This document shows, in pieces, positions 7,354 through 14,037 of a stretch of DNA of 25,372 nt (positions within the stretch are counted from its first letter, which is position 1; each line of letters begins with the position of its first letter). The notes under the pieces were generated by a model. That model searched no databases, was not told the DNA's origin, and worked only from the letters and a program-made list of their open reading frames with translations. The translations under genes and the position numbers were made by a program. This stretch comes from an uncultured Bacilli bacterium (GTDB taxonomy: Bacteria; Bacillota_I; Bacilli_A; RF39; UBA660), in contig CALVLG010000005.1 of NCBI GenBank assembly GCA_944336815.1, forward strand, positions 1-25,372, given 5' to 3'.

Positions 7354-8076
7354 TTAATACTGAACATTAATTAAATACAATCCTTGAGCTGGAACAACCG
7401 CAAAACTACGTTTTTCTAACGGCTTTTCTATCGCTAATTTCACCTCATCCACATTAACTTTTCCCATTCCTACATCTAACAAAGCTCCAACTAAGTGGCG
7501 TACCATATAACGATAGAAAGCTCTGCCGGTAAACGAAATTTTCAAAAAATCATCACTTACTTTAAAAGATATATCATATATTTCCGTTTCATAATTTTCT
7601 CTAGTTCCCGAAACAAAATTTCGAAAATCATGATGCCCCAAAAATAATAAACTACACTCTTTCATTTTATCTATATCAAGATTCTGATATACCGTTAAGG
7701 CATAATTGCTTAAAAAAGGATTTTTCTTTTTTAATAAAAGTACATATTCATATCTTTTTTTTAAAACATCTCTTCGGGCATGAAAATCACTAGAAACTTC
7801 TTCTAAACTTTTCACAACTATACCGTCACTCAAATTACGATTTATAATATATTTTAACTTTTCTAATGAAATATCTAAAGAAAAATCAAAATGAACACAT
7901 TGATCTATGGCATGAACTCCTGCATCTGTCCTTCCAGAACCATGAACCATAACTTCTTCACCAGCTATTTCACTTAATACTTCCTCAATTTCATTTTGAA
8001 TACCTTTACCATTATTCAATCGTTGAAAACCAAGATATTTGCTTCCATCATAAGCAATTCTAGCTAAAATACGCAT
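7354..8076 (-). CDS. truA: tRNA pseudouridine(38-40) synthase TruA
   Basis: The 240-residue protein opens with R-I-A-Y-D-G-S-K-Y-L-G-F-Q and has the catalytic motif G-S-G-R-T-D-A-G-V-H-A with nucleophile Asp51. It also has the R-A-F-Y-R-Y-M-V-R-H-L-V-G block near the C-terminus, so it is a complete TruA. The enzyme isomerises U38-U40 in the anticodon arm of many tRNAs. The ribosome site GAGGTAA precedes the ATG. It lies 9 bases after the second ECF-like ATPase gene, in the position where Bacillus has ecfT between ecfA2 and truA. It is probably co-transcribed with the two ATPase genes. Confidence 0.96.
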   Translation of the reverse strand: MRILARIAYDGSKYLGFQRLNNGKGIQNEIEEVLSEIAGEEVMVHGSGRTDAGVHAIDQCVHFDFSLDISLEKLKYIINRNLSDGIVVKSLEEVSSDFHARRDVLKKRYEYVLLLKKKNPFLSNYALTVYQNLDIDKMKECSLLFLGHHDFRNFVSGTRENYETEIYDISFKVSDDFLKISFTGRAFYRYMVRHLVGALLDVGMGKVNVDEVKLAIEKPLEKRSFAVVPAQGLYLINVQY

Positions 8077-8085
8077 ATTATTACC

Positions 8086-8730
8086 TCATTTCACTGCCCT
8101 ATAAATAGCCTTTAATGTTTCATTAAAAGTATAATCATGATCAACTTGATGCCCTTTCTCTTCAAAATACTTAACTAATTGTACAGTAAAAGGCATATCT
8201 ACATGCTTATAAATTTCATCATCATAAAAGTCTTCAATCAATTTATATTTACCATTATTCGTAAATAAATAAAAACTTTTCACTGTTTCACATACAAAAT
8301 TCATATCGTTTTCTAATAATACTACCGCTATATGATGTTTATAAATCATATTTCTAAATAATCTAACAAAATATTCTCTTTCACTGTAAATCAAATCTTC
8401 AAAAAAATGTTCACAAACAATTACGTTTTTTTGTAAAAGTAAATTTTTAGCTAATTCAACTTTCATTTTTTCTTGATTTGTAAGAGCCTGCAAAAAAACG
8501 GGATAAACCTGTTCTTTTAATTTAACTAACTGTAAAGCTTGTTTAATTTTTGCTTGACTTTCATTTGTTATCACTTGCAAATATTCTAAAACAGTTTGTT
8601 TATTAGAATAAGAAGGAAGATAGACAAAACCATCGTTTTCTAATGATGCACATAACTTTAATTTTTTTGGAAAATTAACTAAGATAGAAATTGTTTTTTC
8701 TTGTTTTAATAAAGACCAATCTATTTCCAT
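8086..8730 (-). CDS. Degenerate ECF-type ABC ATPase (EcfA2 position), no Walker A
   Basis: This 214-residue protein lies where Bacillus has ecfA2 (about 280 residues). The region aligning with the ABC signature reads L-T-N-Q-E (83-87) followed by K-M-K-V-E-L-A-K-N-L, which matches L-S-G-G-Q-x-Q-R-V-A-L-A-R-A-L in layout but not in key residues. The Walker B region is V-I-V-C-E-H: Cys106 replaces Asp while Glu107 is kept. The H-loop His appears to be Asn141 in L-E-N-D-M. No P-loop exists, and the N-terminal 60 or so residues of a normal ATPase are missing. It overlaps the preceding ATPase gene by 10 bases. The frame is intact, so it is probably functional but unlikely to bind or hydrolyse ATP normally. 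It could be a structural half of a heterodimer. Confidence 0.7.
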   Translation of the reverse strand: MEIDWSLLKQEKTISILVNFPKKLKLCASLENDGFVYLPSYSNKQTVLEYLQVITNESQAKIKQALQLVKLKEQVYPVFLQALTNQEKMKVELAKNLLLQKNVIVCEHFFEDLIYSEREYFVRLFRNMIYKHHIAVVLLENDMNFVCETVKSFYLFTNNGKYKLIEDFYDDEIYKHVDMPFTVQLVKYFEEKGHQVDHDYTFNETLKAIYRAVK

Positions 8731-9401
8731 AAAGACCTCTCCAATTCTTCCTTAGAAAAACACAACCCCTCAACCAAGCCATAATATCCAAGTTGAGTAC
8801 TCATGTTTACATAAAAAGGTAATGAAAAGCCTAATCGTTTCATAATTTTCTCTTCTTTATAAACTTGGCCTCTTTCGCCCTCAATTGCTATTTTACCATT
8901 TTTTAAAACTTGTATATATTGAAAAAAAGATGTTTCTTCAATATGACTCGTTACATAAAAAAGTTTAATTCCTTCATCATTTATAAAACTAATAAATTCT
9001 TCTAGTTCTTGATAATTAAGAAAAAAATGCAAATTTTCGCAAAAAAGATAATGGGGCTTTGCCATAACTTTTTTCATTAAAGCCACCCGATAAGCAAAAT
9101 TTTCCGATTTTAAAAAATTATCTAAAAATGTTTGTTCTTTCTTTGTTAGACTATCATATTGAAAAGCAAGTCTATAATCAGCTGCATTTTCTTTTTCTAA
9201 AAAATAAAATGCAATTTTAGCATTACTATCAAATAAATTAGCATTCTTATACAATGCCTTTAATAAAAGTGATTTCCCTGACCCACTTTCACCTAGCAAA
9301 CAGACATTATGATAATGTGAAAAATCTAAAGAATAATCACTTATTAAATTATTCCCGCTTAATTGCAAATCAAACAAATTAATTTTACAATAATTATCCA
9401 T
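8721..9401 (-). CDS. Divergent ECF-type ABC ATPase (EcfA1 position)
   Basis: The protein is 226 residues from ATG 9401; an upstream GTG at 9410 is less likely. A proper Walker A G-E-S-G-S-G-K-S (residues 37-44) and an H-loop His153 (V-T-S-H-I-E-E-T) are present. The signature region aligns as K-S-E-N-F in place of L-S-G-G-Q, and Walker B is Y-L-F-C-E-N, with Cys121 for Asp and Glu122 kept. It is shorter than a normal EcfA1 (about 280 residues). Its place before a second ATPase and truA matches ecfA1-ecfA2-ecfT-truA, but no T-component gene follows. It probably pairs with the overlapping downstream protein. Whether the pair still serves vitamin uptake with a distant EcfT, or has another job, cannot be seen here. 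Confidence 0.7.
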   Translation of the reverse strand: MDNYCKINLFDLQLSGNNLISDYSLDFSHYHNVCLLGESGSGKSLLLKALYKNANLFDSNAKIAFYFLEKENAADYRLAFQYDSLTKKEQTFLDNFLKSENFAYRVALMKKVMAKPHYLFCENLHFFLNYQELEEFISFINDEGIKLFYVTSHIEETSFFQYIQVLKNGKIAIEGERGQVYKEEKIMKRLGFSLPFYVNMSTQLGYYGLVEGLCFSKEELERSLWK

Positions 9402-9432
9402 AAACACCACTATAAAATATTTTAAGGCAAAA

Positions 9433-9459
9433 AAAAAAGAAAAGAAAGAAAAACTTTCT
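9433..9459 (-). terminator. Weak terminator after divIC
   Basis: On the minus strand a short AGAAAG/CTTTCT stem with a 5-base loop (plus 9443-9448 and 9454-9459) is followed by a long T-rich run (TTTTCTTTTTTTTTT). The stem is short and AT-rich, so termination may be partial. Confidence 0.45.
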
Positions 9460-9763
9460 ATTTCTTGTCATCTGGTAATTTAATAATAAATTCCCCCGGT
9501 AAAGAGTACATATATTTTTCTCTTGCATAACGAGCCACATAATCAGGATCATGAAGTTTAGTTACTTCACTAGTTAAACTTTCTTCTTCCGATAAAAGTT
9601 CATCATAATAACTTGTAAGATAAGCAATTTCTTGTTTATTACTCATAATTTGCAACCAATCACCAAAAATAGTTGCTACTGAAAGTCCAACTAACCCAAC
9701 AAAAAAAACCGCTAATACTAAAAATCTTTTTTTGGCTTTTTGTATCCCTTTCTTTTTATTCAT
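9458..9763 (-). CDS. divIC: Septum formation initiator DivIC (FtsB/DivIC family)
   Basis: A 101-residue bitopic membrane protein. It has a basic cytoplasmic tail (residues 2-13), one helix (about 14-35), an extracellular coiled coil (about 36-68), and the typical C-terminal L-H-D-P-D-Y-V-A-R-Y-A-R-E-K-Y block. DivIC pairs with FtsL and DivIB to link peptidoglycan synthesis to the divisome. I chose ATG 9763, which has AGGTGA at good distance; the longer frame begins at a GTG at 9793 without a site. It follows yabQ by 39 bases, as in Bacillus. Confidence 0.92.
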   Translation of the reverse strand: MNKKKGIQKAKKRFLVLAVFFVGLVGLSVATIFGDWLQIMSNKQEIAYLTSYYDELLSEEESLTSEVTKLHDPDYVARYAREKYMYSLPGEFIIKLPDDKK

Positions 9764-9802
9764 ATTCTTCACCTGTTTATACTCTTGTAACACACTATAA
9801 CA

Positions 9803-10114
9803 CTAGCGAAAAAACTTTTCAACTTTTACAGACCTTATTTTAGGAAACTTTACATATTTTTTAACTAAACTATACATTGAAAAGCCAAAAAACACAAAAG
9901 CTAAAAAATATGGATGTAATACACCATCATTTAATTGATACATTATATAAACATAAAGTAATACAATATTTAAGACAAACAAAATTGTCGTTATGTATCG
10001 TAAAAAGGTTGCATAAGTATCGGTTAATTTAAAATGCCATATTGTTAATATATGGAAACCAAAACCAAATAAAAAGGAAAAAAGAAAAGATAATAATTGC
10101 GTTATTTCGTCCAT
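9803..10114 (-). CDS. yabQ: Spore cortex biosynthesis membrane protein YabQ
   Basis: A 103-residue protein with three to four predicted membrane helices: about 2-24, 37-60 and 64-84 once the short hydrophilic turns are excluded. It has a basic C-terminus. YabQ is a membrane protein of the outer forespore membrane needed for cortex formation in Bacillus. Sequence identity is hard to judge for such a short hydrophobic protein. The assignment leans on its topology and on the immediate neighbours yabP and divIC, the Bacillus order. Its ATG overlaps the yabP stop (TGATG), showing translational coupling. Confidence 0.85.
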   Translation of the reverse strand: MDEITQLLSFLFSFLFGFGFHILTIWHFKLTDTYATFLRYITTILFVLNIVLLYVYIMYQLNDGVLHPYFLAFVFFGFSMYSLVKKYVKFPKIRSVKVEKFFR

Positions 10115-10410
10115 CACTTAAATAATTTAGCCATAAAACTCTCTTCTTTAGCTTTGGCTTTCCCATTTTCTAAATACTGATAACTATCAATTTTTCCTTT
10201 TATTCGGACATTTCCATCATGCGTATCTAATTTTAATATTTCTAACCCTGAACCTTTTAATAACAAAATTCCCATAGTTGTTTCAAGCAAAAATTCTTCT
10301 GCATCAAAGCTTTTAATTTTTTTCACACCTGTTAAATAAATTTCCCGTCTATCCAATATTTTAACTTCATGATTAGGAGCTACTAACGGAATGTTTTTAT
10401 CATTTTCCAT
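10114..10410 (-). CDS. yabP: Sporulation protein YabP
   Basis: The 98 residues match the YabP/YqfC family pattern: L-V-A-P-N-H-E-V-K-I-L-D-R-R-E-I-Y-L-T-G-V, then S-F-D-A-E-E-F-L-L-E-T-T-M-G, then L-L-K-G-S-G-L-E-I. In Bacillus YabP acts in the mother cell and is needed for the spore cortex together with YabQ. ATG 10410 is chosen for its AGGTGATC ribosome site; a longer frame reaches 10437 without one. The gene follows the spoVG terminator, so it needs its own promoter in the 45 bases upstream. A loose sigmaE-like -10 (CATATATA) is there without a convincing -35. Confidence 0.93.
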   Translation of the reverse strand: MENDKNIPLVAPNHEVKILDRREIYLTGVKKIKSFDAEEFLLETTMGILLLKGSGLEILKLDTHDGNVRIKGKIDSYQYLENGKAKAKEESFMAKLFK

Positions 10411-10457
10411 AAGATCACCTAAAAATATATATGCCAAAAATTAATACTTTAGACCAA

Positions 10458-10483
10458 TAAAAAAATTCTAGTTTCCTAGAATT
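10458..10483 (-). terminator. Terminator of spoVG
   Basis: On the minus strand an 8-bp perfect stem (AATTCTAG/CTAGAATT, plus 10464-10471 and 10476-10483) with a 4-base loop is followed by a T-rich run (TTTTTATT). The right arm overlaps the spoVG stop codon. Confidence 0.85.
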
Positions 10484-10748
10484 ATTCTTCTGCATCTGGT
10501 TTATTATATTCATCCAAAATAGCTTCGGTAAACATTGCACGAACATCTGGATTAATTGGATGACAAACATCTCTATATTCACCTGTCGCCGTTTTTCTAC
10601 TTGGCATCGCAATAAATAAACCGTTGTCACCTTCAATAATACGAATATCATGAATAGCAAAGGCATCGTCAATTAATACAGATGCAATACCTCTTAATCT
10701 TGAATTTTCTTTTGTGATCTTACGAACACTTACAGATGTAATTTTCAT
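10482..10748 (-). CDS. spoVG: RNA/DNA-binding regulator SpoVG
   Basis: The 88 residues match SpoVG throughout: M-K-I-T-S-V-S-V-R, G-I-A-S-V-L-I-D-D-A-F-A-I-H-D-I-R-I-I-E, G-L-F-I-A-M-P-S-R-K, and Y-R-D-V-C-H-P-I-N. SpoVG is a small dimeric nucleic-acid-binding protein that affects septation, sporulation and virulence regulators in different Firmicutes. Two ATG codons lie in tandem (10751 and 10748). The second gives the usual N-terminus and better distance from AAGGAG. The gene has its own promoter and terminator, so it is a single-gene unit between veg and yabP. In Bacillus several genes (ispE, purR and others) separate veg and spoVG; they are absent here. Confidence 0.96.
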   Translation of the reverse strand: MKITSVSVRKITKENSRLRGIASVLIDDAFAIHDIRIIEGDNGLFIAMPSRKTATGEYRDVCHPINPDVRAMFTEAILDEYNKPDAEE

Positions 10749-10785
10749 CATTAACTCTCCTTCTAAAGTTACTAAACTTATAAAT

Positions 10786-10814
10786 ATTGTATAGCATAAA
10801 ATTATAAAATTCAA
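10786..10814 (-). promoter_or_regulatory. Promoter of spoVG
   Basis: The minus strand reads TTGAAT, 17 bases, TACAAT (-35 at 10809-10814, -10 at 10786-10791). An overlapping TGC-TATACA could act as an extended -10. It lies just after the veg stop codon. Confidence 0.65.
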
Positions 10815-10819
10815 GAACT

Positions 10820-11032
10820 TTACGCCAATTTAACAACAACATCACCAATTATCACGTCTGAATAATTAAAACTTTTCTGCGTCCCATTTACAAGAACTGT
10901 AAAAACATAAGGATAAACACCTGTCACTACCCCATAATATTCAAAATTTTTATTACGGAGCCCATAAACTGTAACCGTCACGTTTTTATGTAAAAACCGG
11001 GCCATTTTCTCCCTAACAATATCTAAATTCAT
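10820..11032 (-). CDS. veg: Veg protein (biofilm/growth-associated, Veg family)
   Basis: A 70-residue protein with the Veg pattern M-N-L-D-I-V-R-E-K-M, then G-x-R-N-K-N-F-E-Y-Y-G-V-V-T-G-V-Y-P-Y-V-F-T-V, and a short beta-rich end. Veg is highly conserved in Firmicutes, folds like an Sm-type small barrel, and in Bacillus affects biofilm genes and spore outgrowth. The start at 11032 has GAGGAG at good spacing; a longer frame to 11047 would overlap yabG. It follows yabG directly, as in Bacillus, and is probably co-transcribed. Confidence 0.93.
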   Translation of the reverse strand: MNLDIVREKMARFLHKNVTVTVYGLRNKNFEYYGVVTGVYPYVFTVLVNGTQKSFNYSDVIIGDVVVKLA

Positions 11033-11043
11033 AAACACTCCTC

Positions 11044-11814
11044 TCATCTTGGAAATCCAACGTACATCATTCCATTACTAATTATTCCCCCCATACCATT
11101 GGCACCATACTTTGTTTTGGCAAGCAGACTAACCAAATCAATTTCTTTATTCCGTTCACTTGTCGCTAAAACACAAGCAATAATAGCCGGATCTAATGCA
11201 TGAATATTTACTCTTTTAGGTGAACTAGCAAAATTGGCCCCGGCTCGAATAAGTTCCTCATAATCACTTTGACAAGCCCCCGCAATAATTACCAATTTTT
11301 CATGACTTTTTTCATATTTTCGCGCCTCTTTAACCGCTTTAACAAAATTCTCCGTATTTTTATAATTTTTTATATCATGAATTCCACCCTTTTTAGGATA
11401 ATACGCATCATGTCCCGTAATAATGACAATATCTGGTTGATACTCAATTAGTAAAGACCTGATTTGCTTACTAACTTCCTTTTCTTCAATTTTTTTACCA
11501 ATAGCTAACACTTTATTTTTTTTATAAAATTCTAAACATCTTTTTAAATAATCTTCATCAGCATCGATATGTAATATTTTCCCTGGCAAATAAAAAAAAT
11601 CTCCTCGTTCTAAAAAAGAAGCTAATAAAGGTTCATCATCACTTTCCCGATCACTAGGAACATAAAGCACTAAATCTTCTAAAGGTGTATCGGCATAAAG
11701 TCTTACTTGAACACCTTTTAAGTAGGCTGTTTCGTTCCGAATACTAAGAATTTTAAACACAACGTCATGATTATAGCTTATTCTTGTTACTAAATCGCCA
11801 ACTTTAAAAGTCAT
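11044..11814 (-). CDS. yabG: Sporulation-specific cysteine protease YabG
   Basis: A 256-residue protein. An N-terminal small barrel (G-D-L-V-T-R-I-S-Y-N-H-D, residues 6-17) precedes the protease domain with I-I-T-G-H-D-A-Y-Y (His135) and I-A-G-A-C-Q-S-D-Y-E-E-L (Cys181). The 46-residue gap between this His and Cys is the gap I recall between the catalytic His and Cys of Bacillus YabG. YabG trims spore coat proteins such as SafA and CotT late in sporulation, and in Clostridioides it processes germination proteins. The ribosome site AGGTGAAG is well placed. It lies after the rsmA terminator and before veg, preserving the rsmA-yabG-veg order. The promoter is not clear. Confidence 0.95.
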   Translation of the reverse strand: MTFKVGDLVTRISYNHDVVFKILSIRNETAYLKGVQVRLYADTPLEDLVLYVPSDRESDDEPLLASFLERGDFFYLPGKILHIDADEDYLKRCLEFYKKNKVLAIGKKIEEKEVSKQIRSLLIEYQPDIVIITGHDAYYPKKGGIHDIKNYKNTENFVKAVKEARKYEKSHEKLVIIAGACQSDYEELIRAGANFASSPKRVNIHALDPAIIACVLATSERNKEIDLVSLLAKTKYGANGMGGIISNGMMYVGFPR

Positions 11815-11838
11815 GCTTCTTCACCTAAAAAAATATAT

Positions 11839-11866
11839 GAAAAAAACTAGTAAAACTTTACTAGTT
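11839..11866 (-). terminator. Terminator of rsmA
   Basis: On the minus strand AACTAGTAA/TTACTAGTT (plus 11845-11853 and 11858-11866) forms a 9-bp stem with a 4-base loop and runs into TTTTTTTC. It overlaps the rsmA stop codon. Confidence 0.85.
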
Positions 11867-12640
11867 AAGCGCTTCATATATTTGGACAAACACTTCATAA
11901 GGAATTTCTTCCGCCCGCACATTTAAAGAAAAATCATTTTTTTCTAAAACAAGCCTAATTTTCTCCCAAGCATAATCTTTTAAATTGTTATGCAAAGTTT
12001 TTCTTTTTTGCTGAAAAGCCTTTTTTAAAAAGGCAAAAAAGTTCTTTTCATTTATCGGAACAATTTTATCTTTTCTTTTTAAACAAATGACACTACTAAT
12101 AACTTTAGGTTCGGGACTAAAACATTTAGGTGAAACATCAAACAACCGCTTAATATCAAAATAATGTTGTAAATAAACGGTAAAATAACCATAATCTTTG
12201 CTCTTTGGCTTAGCCGAAAATCTAAGGGCAACTTCCTTTTGAACCAACAAAACCATGGCTGAAATAACAAGACCACTTGACATCAAATGTTCAATAATAG
12301 GCGTTGTTATGTAATAAGGTATATTTGCTACAACATAAATGTTTTGATAAGGTCTAATAATATCCTTTTTTAAATTAGCTTCTAAAAAATCGCCATAAAT
12401 AATTTTTACTTTTTCACTTACAAAAGGCTCTAAAAAACTTTCCATTCGTTTATCTATTTCATAACATAATAAGTCACATTCTTTTTTGCTTAAATATTTC
12501 GTTAATGCCCCTTTACCTGGCCCAATTTCAATTATTAAATCGTCTTTTGTAACATCTACCGCCCTGGCAATATTAAGCAAAATATTTTCATCTTTTAAAA
12601 AATTTTGTCCCAAACTTTTTTTTGCTTGTACTTTTTCCAT
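11861..12640 (-). CDS. rsmA: 16S rRNA dimethyladenosine transferase RsmA (KsgA)
   Basis: The 259 residues show the N-terminal K-K-S-L-G-Q-N-F-L-K-D, the SAM-binding E-I-G-P-G-K-G-A-L-T (38-47), E-I-D-K-R (61-65), the catalytic N-I-P-Y-Y (106-110), and the C-terminal Q-Q-K-R-K-T-L segment. It dimethylates A1518 and A1519 of 16S rRNA, a late check in 30S assembly, and its loss gives kasugamycin resistance. GGTGA lies 8 bases before the ATG. In Bacillus rnmV stands between yabE and rsmA; here it is missing and rsmA has its own candidate promoter. Confidence 0.96.
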   Translation of the reverse strand: MEKVQAKKSLGQNFLKDENILLNIARAVDVTKDDLIIEIGPGKGALTKYLSKKECDLLCYEIDKRMESFLEPFVSEKVKIIYGDFLEANLKKDIIRPYQNIYVVANIPYYITTPIIEHLMSSGLVISAMVLLVQKEVALRFSAKPKSKDYGYFTVYLQHYFDIKRLFDVSPKCFSPEPKVISSVICLKRKDKIVPINEKNFFAFLKKAFQQKRKTLHNNLKDYAWEKIRLVLEKNDFSLNVRAEEIPYEVFVQIYEALN

Positions 12641-12661
12641 AAAATCACCAAACTTATGTCC

Positions 12662-12670
12662 ATCATATCA
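12662..12670 (-). promoter_or_regulatory. Possible extended -10 promoter of rsmA
   Basis: The minus strand reads TGA-TATGAT, an extended -10, between the preceding terminator and the rsmA start. No strong -35 is seen at 17 bases. Confidence 0.4.
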
Positions 12671-12679
12671 TAAACAAAA

Positions 12680-12707
12680 GAAAAAAGTCCATATAACTAT
12701 GAACTTT
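12680..12707 (-). terminator. Terminator of the 3D-domain gene
   Basis: On the minus strand AAAGTTCATA and TATGGACTTT (plus 12698-12707 and 12684-12693) form a 10-bp stem containing one G-U pair and a 4-base loop, followed by TTTTTTC. The arm overlaps the stop codon. Confidence 0.85.
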
Positions 12708-13245
12708 ACTCATTCCAACCAAACCGTAAAACATCATAACTTTTTGTTTTACGCCCTACATATTTATAAGCATCTTCTTCACTAGGCATTAATAAATCTA
12801 AATCATTTCCCAAAACCCCACGATCTAAAACAATCGCAATAATTGGTTCGGAAGATATATTAGGAAGCTCAAATCGAACAACTGAACCACAAGGAAGATT
12901 ACTAGAAGAAGCAACTATTCTTACAGTTCCATATTCACTATCTGGATAGGTCGTTGTTCCATCTTTAACATAATACCTTGAACAAGCCAAATTCCCACTA
13001 CACAAAGGACAATTAGCTCCATATCCAGTTATATCACCCGTAAAAGTGTCTTTAGCGCTATATAAATCATTTTGAATATCTTCTTCTAATTTTAAAGCCA
13101 TTGTTGAAAGATTAATTACCCGATTACTTGCATTATTAGCCACAGAAGAATATTCTTTAGAAGTACTAACATTAGCAATAAAAACAAATAAAACTAACAA
13201 TAGGCCCTGTATAGTAAGACAAATATTTCTTTTTACTTTGGCCAT
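12706..13245 (-). CDS. 3D-domain cell-wall protein (YabE-like position)
   Basis: The protein is 179 residues from ATG 13245, chosen because GAGGTG is well placed; a GTG six bases upstream is less likely. It has an N-terminal membrane helix or signal anchor (about 8-25), a helical stretch, and a C-terminal 3D domain (about 68-176). Two of the three family aspartates are clear, in V-L-D-R-G (Asp141) and D-L-D-L-L (Asp150). The first, normally in A-V-D-P, aligns with Ser113. Four cysteines (79, 82, 88, 119) lie in the domain, including C-P-L-C. 3D domains resemble the MltA lytic transglycosylase fold and act on peptidoglycan. The place between tatD and rsmA matches Bacillus yabE, but the G5/DUF348 repeats of YabE are absent. 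Confidence 0.78.
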   Translation of the reverse strand: MAKVKRNICLTIQGLLLVLFVFIANVSTSKEYSSVANNASNRVINLSTMALKLEEDIQNDLYSAKDTFTGDITGYGANCPLCSGNLACSRYYVKDGTTTYPDSEYGTVRIVASSSNLPCGSVVRFELPNISSEPIIAIVLDRGVLGNDLDLLMPSEEDAYKYVGRKTKSYDVLRFGWNE

Positions 13246-13269
13246 ATACACACCTCGTCTTATAAAGAC

Positions 13270-13298
13270 ATCATATCATAGCTAATTAAAAATGTCAA
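13270..13298 (-). promoter_or_regulatory. Promoter of the 3D-domain gene
   Basis: The minus strand reads TTGACA, 17 bases, TATGAT (-35 at 13293-13298, -10 at 13270-13275). The -35 lies inside the last codons of tatD. The leader would be about 18 bases. Confidence 0.78.
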
Positions 13299-14037
13299 AA
13301 AGAGCTCTTATATTTTCATTGGTAATTTTTGATAATTCTTCTAAAGAAATATTTAGATAATCACATATAAAGCGGGCAATTATAATAATATTTTTAGGAC
13401 TATTTTTTTCCCCTCTAAAAGGATGTGGTGTTAAATAAGGACTATCTGTTTCTAAAATAATATCATGAATTATTTCTGGTAATAATTCTTTTAAATGACT
13501 ATTTTTAAAAGTAACTACCCCATTTATTCCTAACTTATACCCCATTTTAAGGTAAATCTTTGCTGTTTCTAAACTTCCCGAAAAAGAATGAATAACTCCT
13601 TTTACCATCGGATATTTTTTTAAAATAGCAATTGTATCTTCGGTCGCATCCCTAGAATGAATAACAACTGGTTTATGATATTTTTGGGCCAATTCTAACT
13701 GCTTTATAAAAAGTTCTTGCTGGGCTTCTTTATTATCTTTACTATAATGATAATCTAAACCAATTTCACCAATTGCAATTATTTTTTCCTCGTTTAAATT
13801 TTTTTCTAAAAAAGCCAAATCATTTAAAGTATAACTATCAACAACTTCAGGATGAATTCCTAAGCAACCATATACATTAGGGGCTGATTGGACTAACTTT
13901 AAAACTTCTAAATTACTTTTATGATCGCACCCGGCCACAAAAAATCTTGTAACACCCTCTTCTGTTGCGTCATTAATAACTAAAGATATATCTTCATAAT
14001 ATTCTTTATAAAGATGACAATGCGTATCGGTAAACAT
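13282..14037 (-). CDS. tatD: TatD family metal-dependent deoxyribonuclease
   Basis: A 251-residue TIM-barrel hydrolase. It has the metal motif T-H-C-H (His6, His8), the bridging Glu91 in G-E-I-G-L-D-Y, His127 in V-I-H-S-R, His153 in G-V-I-H-S-F-S-G, and the late Asp in E-T-D-S-P-Y-L-T-P. TatD enzymes are Mg/Zn-dependent 3'-5' exonucleases on DNA and RNA, and some also act on D-aminoacyl-tRNA. The ATG at 14037 follows the metG stop codon with no gap, and GAGG lies inside the end of metG, so it is translated from the metG transcript. The metG-tatD order is that of Bacillus metS-yabD. Confidence 0.95.
   Translation of the reverse strand: MFTDTHCHLYKEYYEDISLVINDATEEGVTRFFVAGCDHKSNLEVLKLVQSAPNVYGCLGIHPEVVDSYTLNDLAFLEKNLNEEKIIAIGEIGLDYHYSKDNKEAQQELFIKQLELAQKYHKPVVIHSRDATEDTIAILKKYPMVKGVIHSFSGSLETAKIYLKMGYKLGINGVVTFKNSHLKELLPEIIHDIILETDSPYLTPHPFRGEKNSPKNIIIIARFICDYLNISLEELSKITNENIRALFDIFN

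Noticed and set aside
10425..10433. Possible sigmaE -10 (CATATATA) before yabP
   Set aside because: It fits the consensus only partly, and no -35 of sigmaE type is at the right distance; AT-rich DNA gives such matches often.
10415..10672. 85-residue open frame on the minus strand overlapping spoVG and yabP
   Set aside because: It overlaps the well-supported spoVG frame and the spoVG terminator, has no ribosome site, and its composition looks like an out-of-frame reading.
12486..12785. 99-residue plus-strand frame opposite rsmA and the 3D gene
   Set aside because: It is antisense to two clear genes, crosses the terminator and has no ribosome site or recognisable domain.
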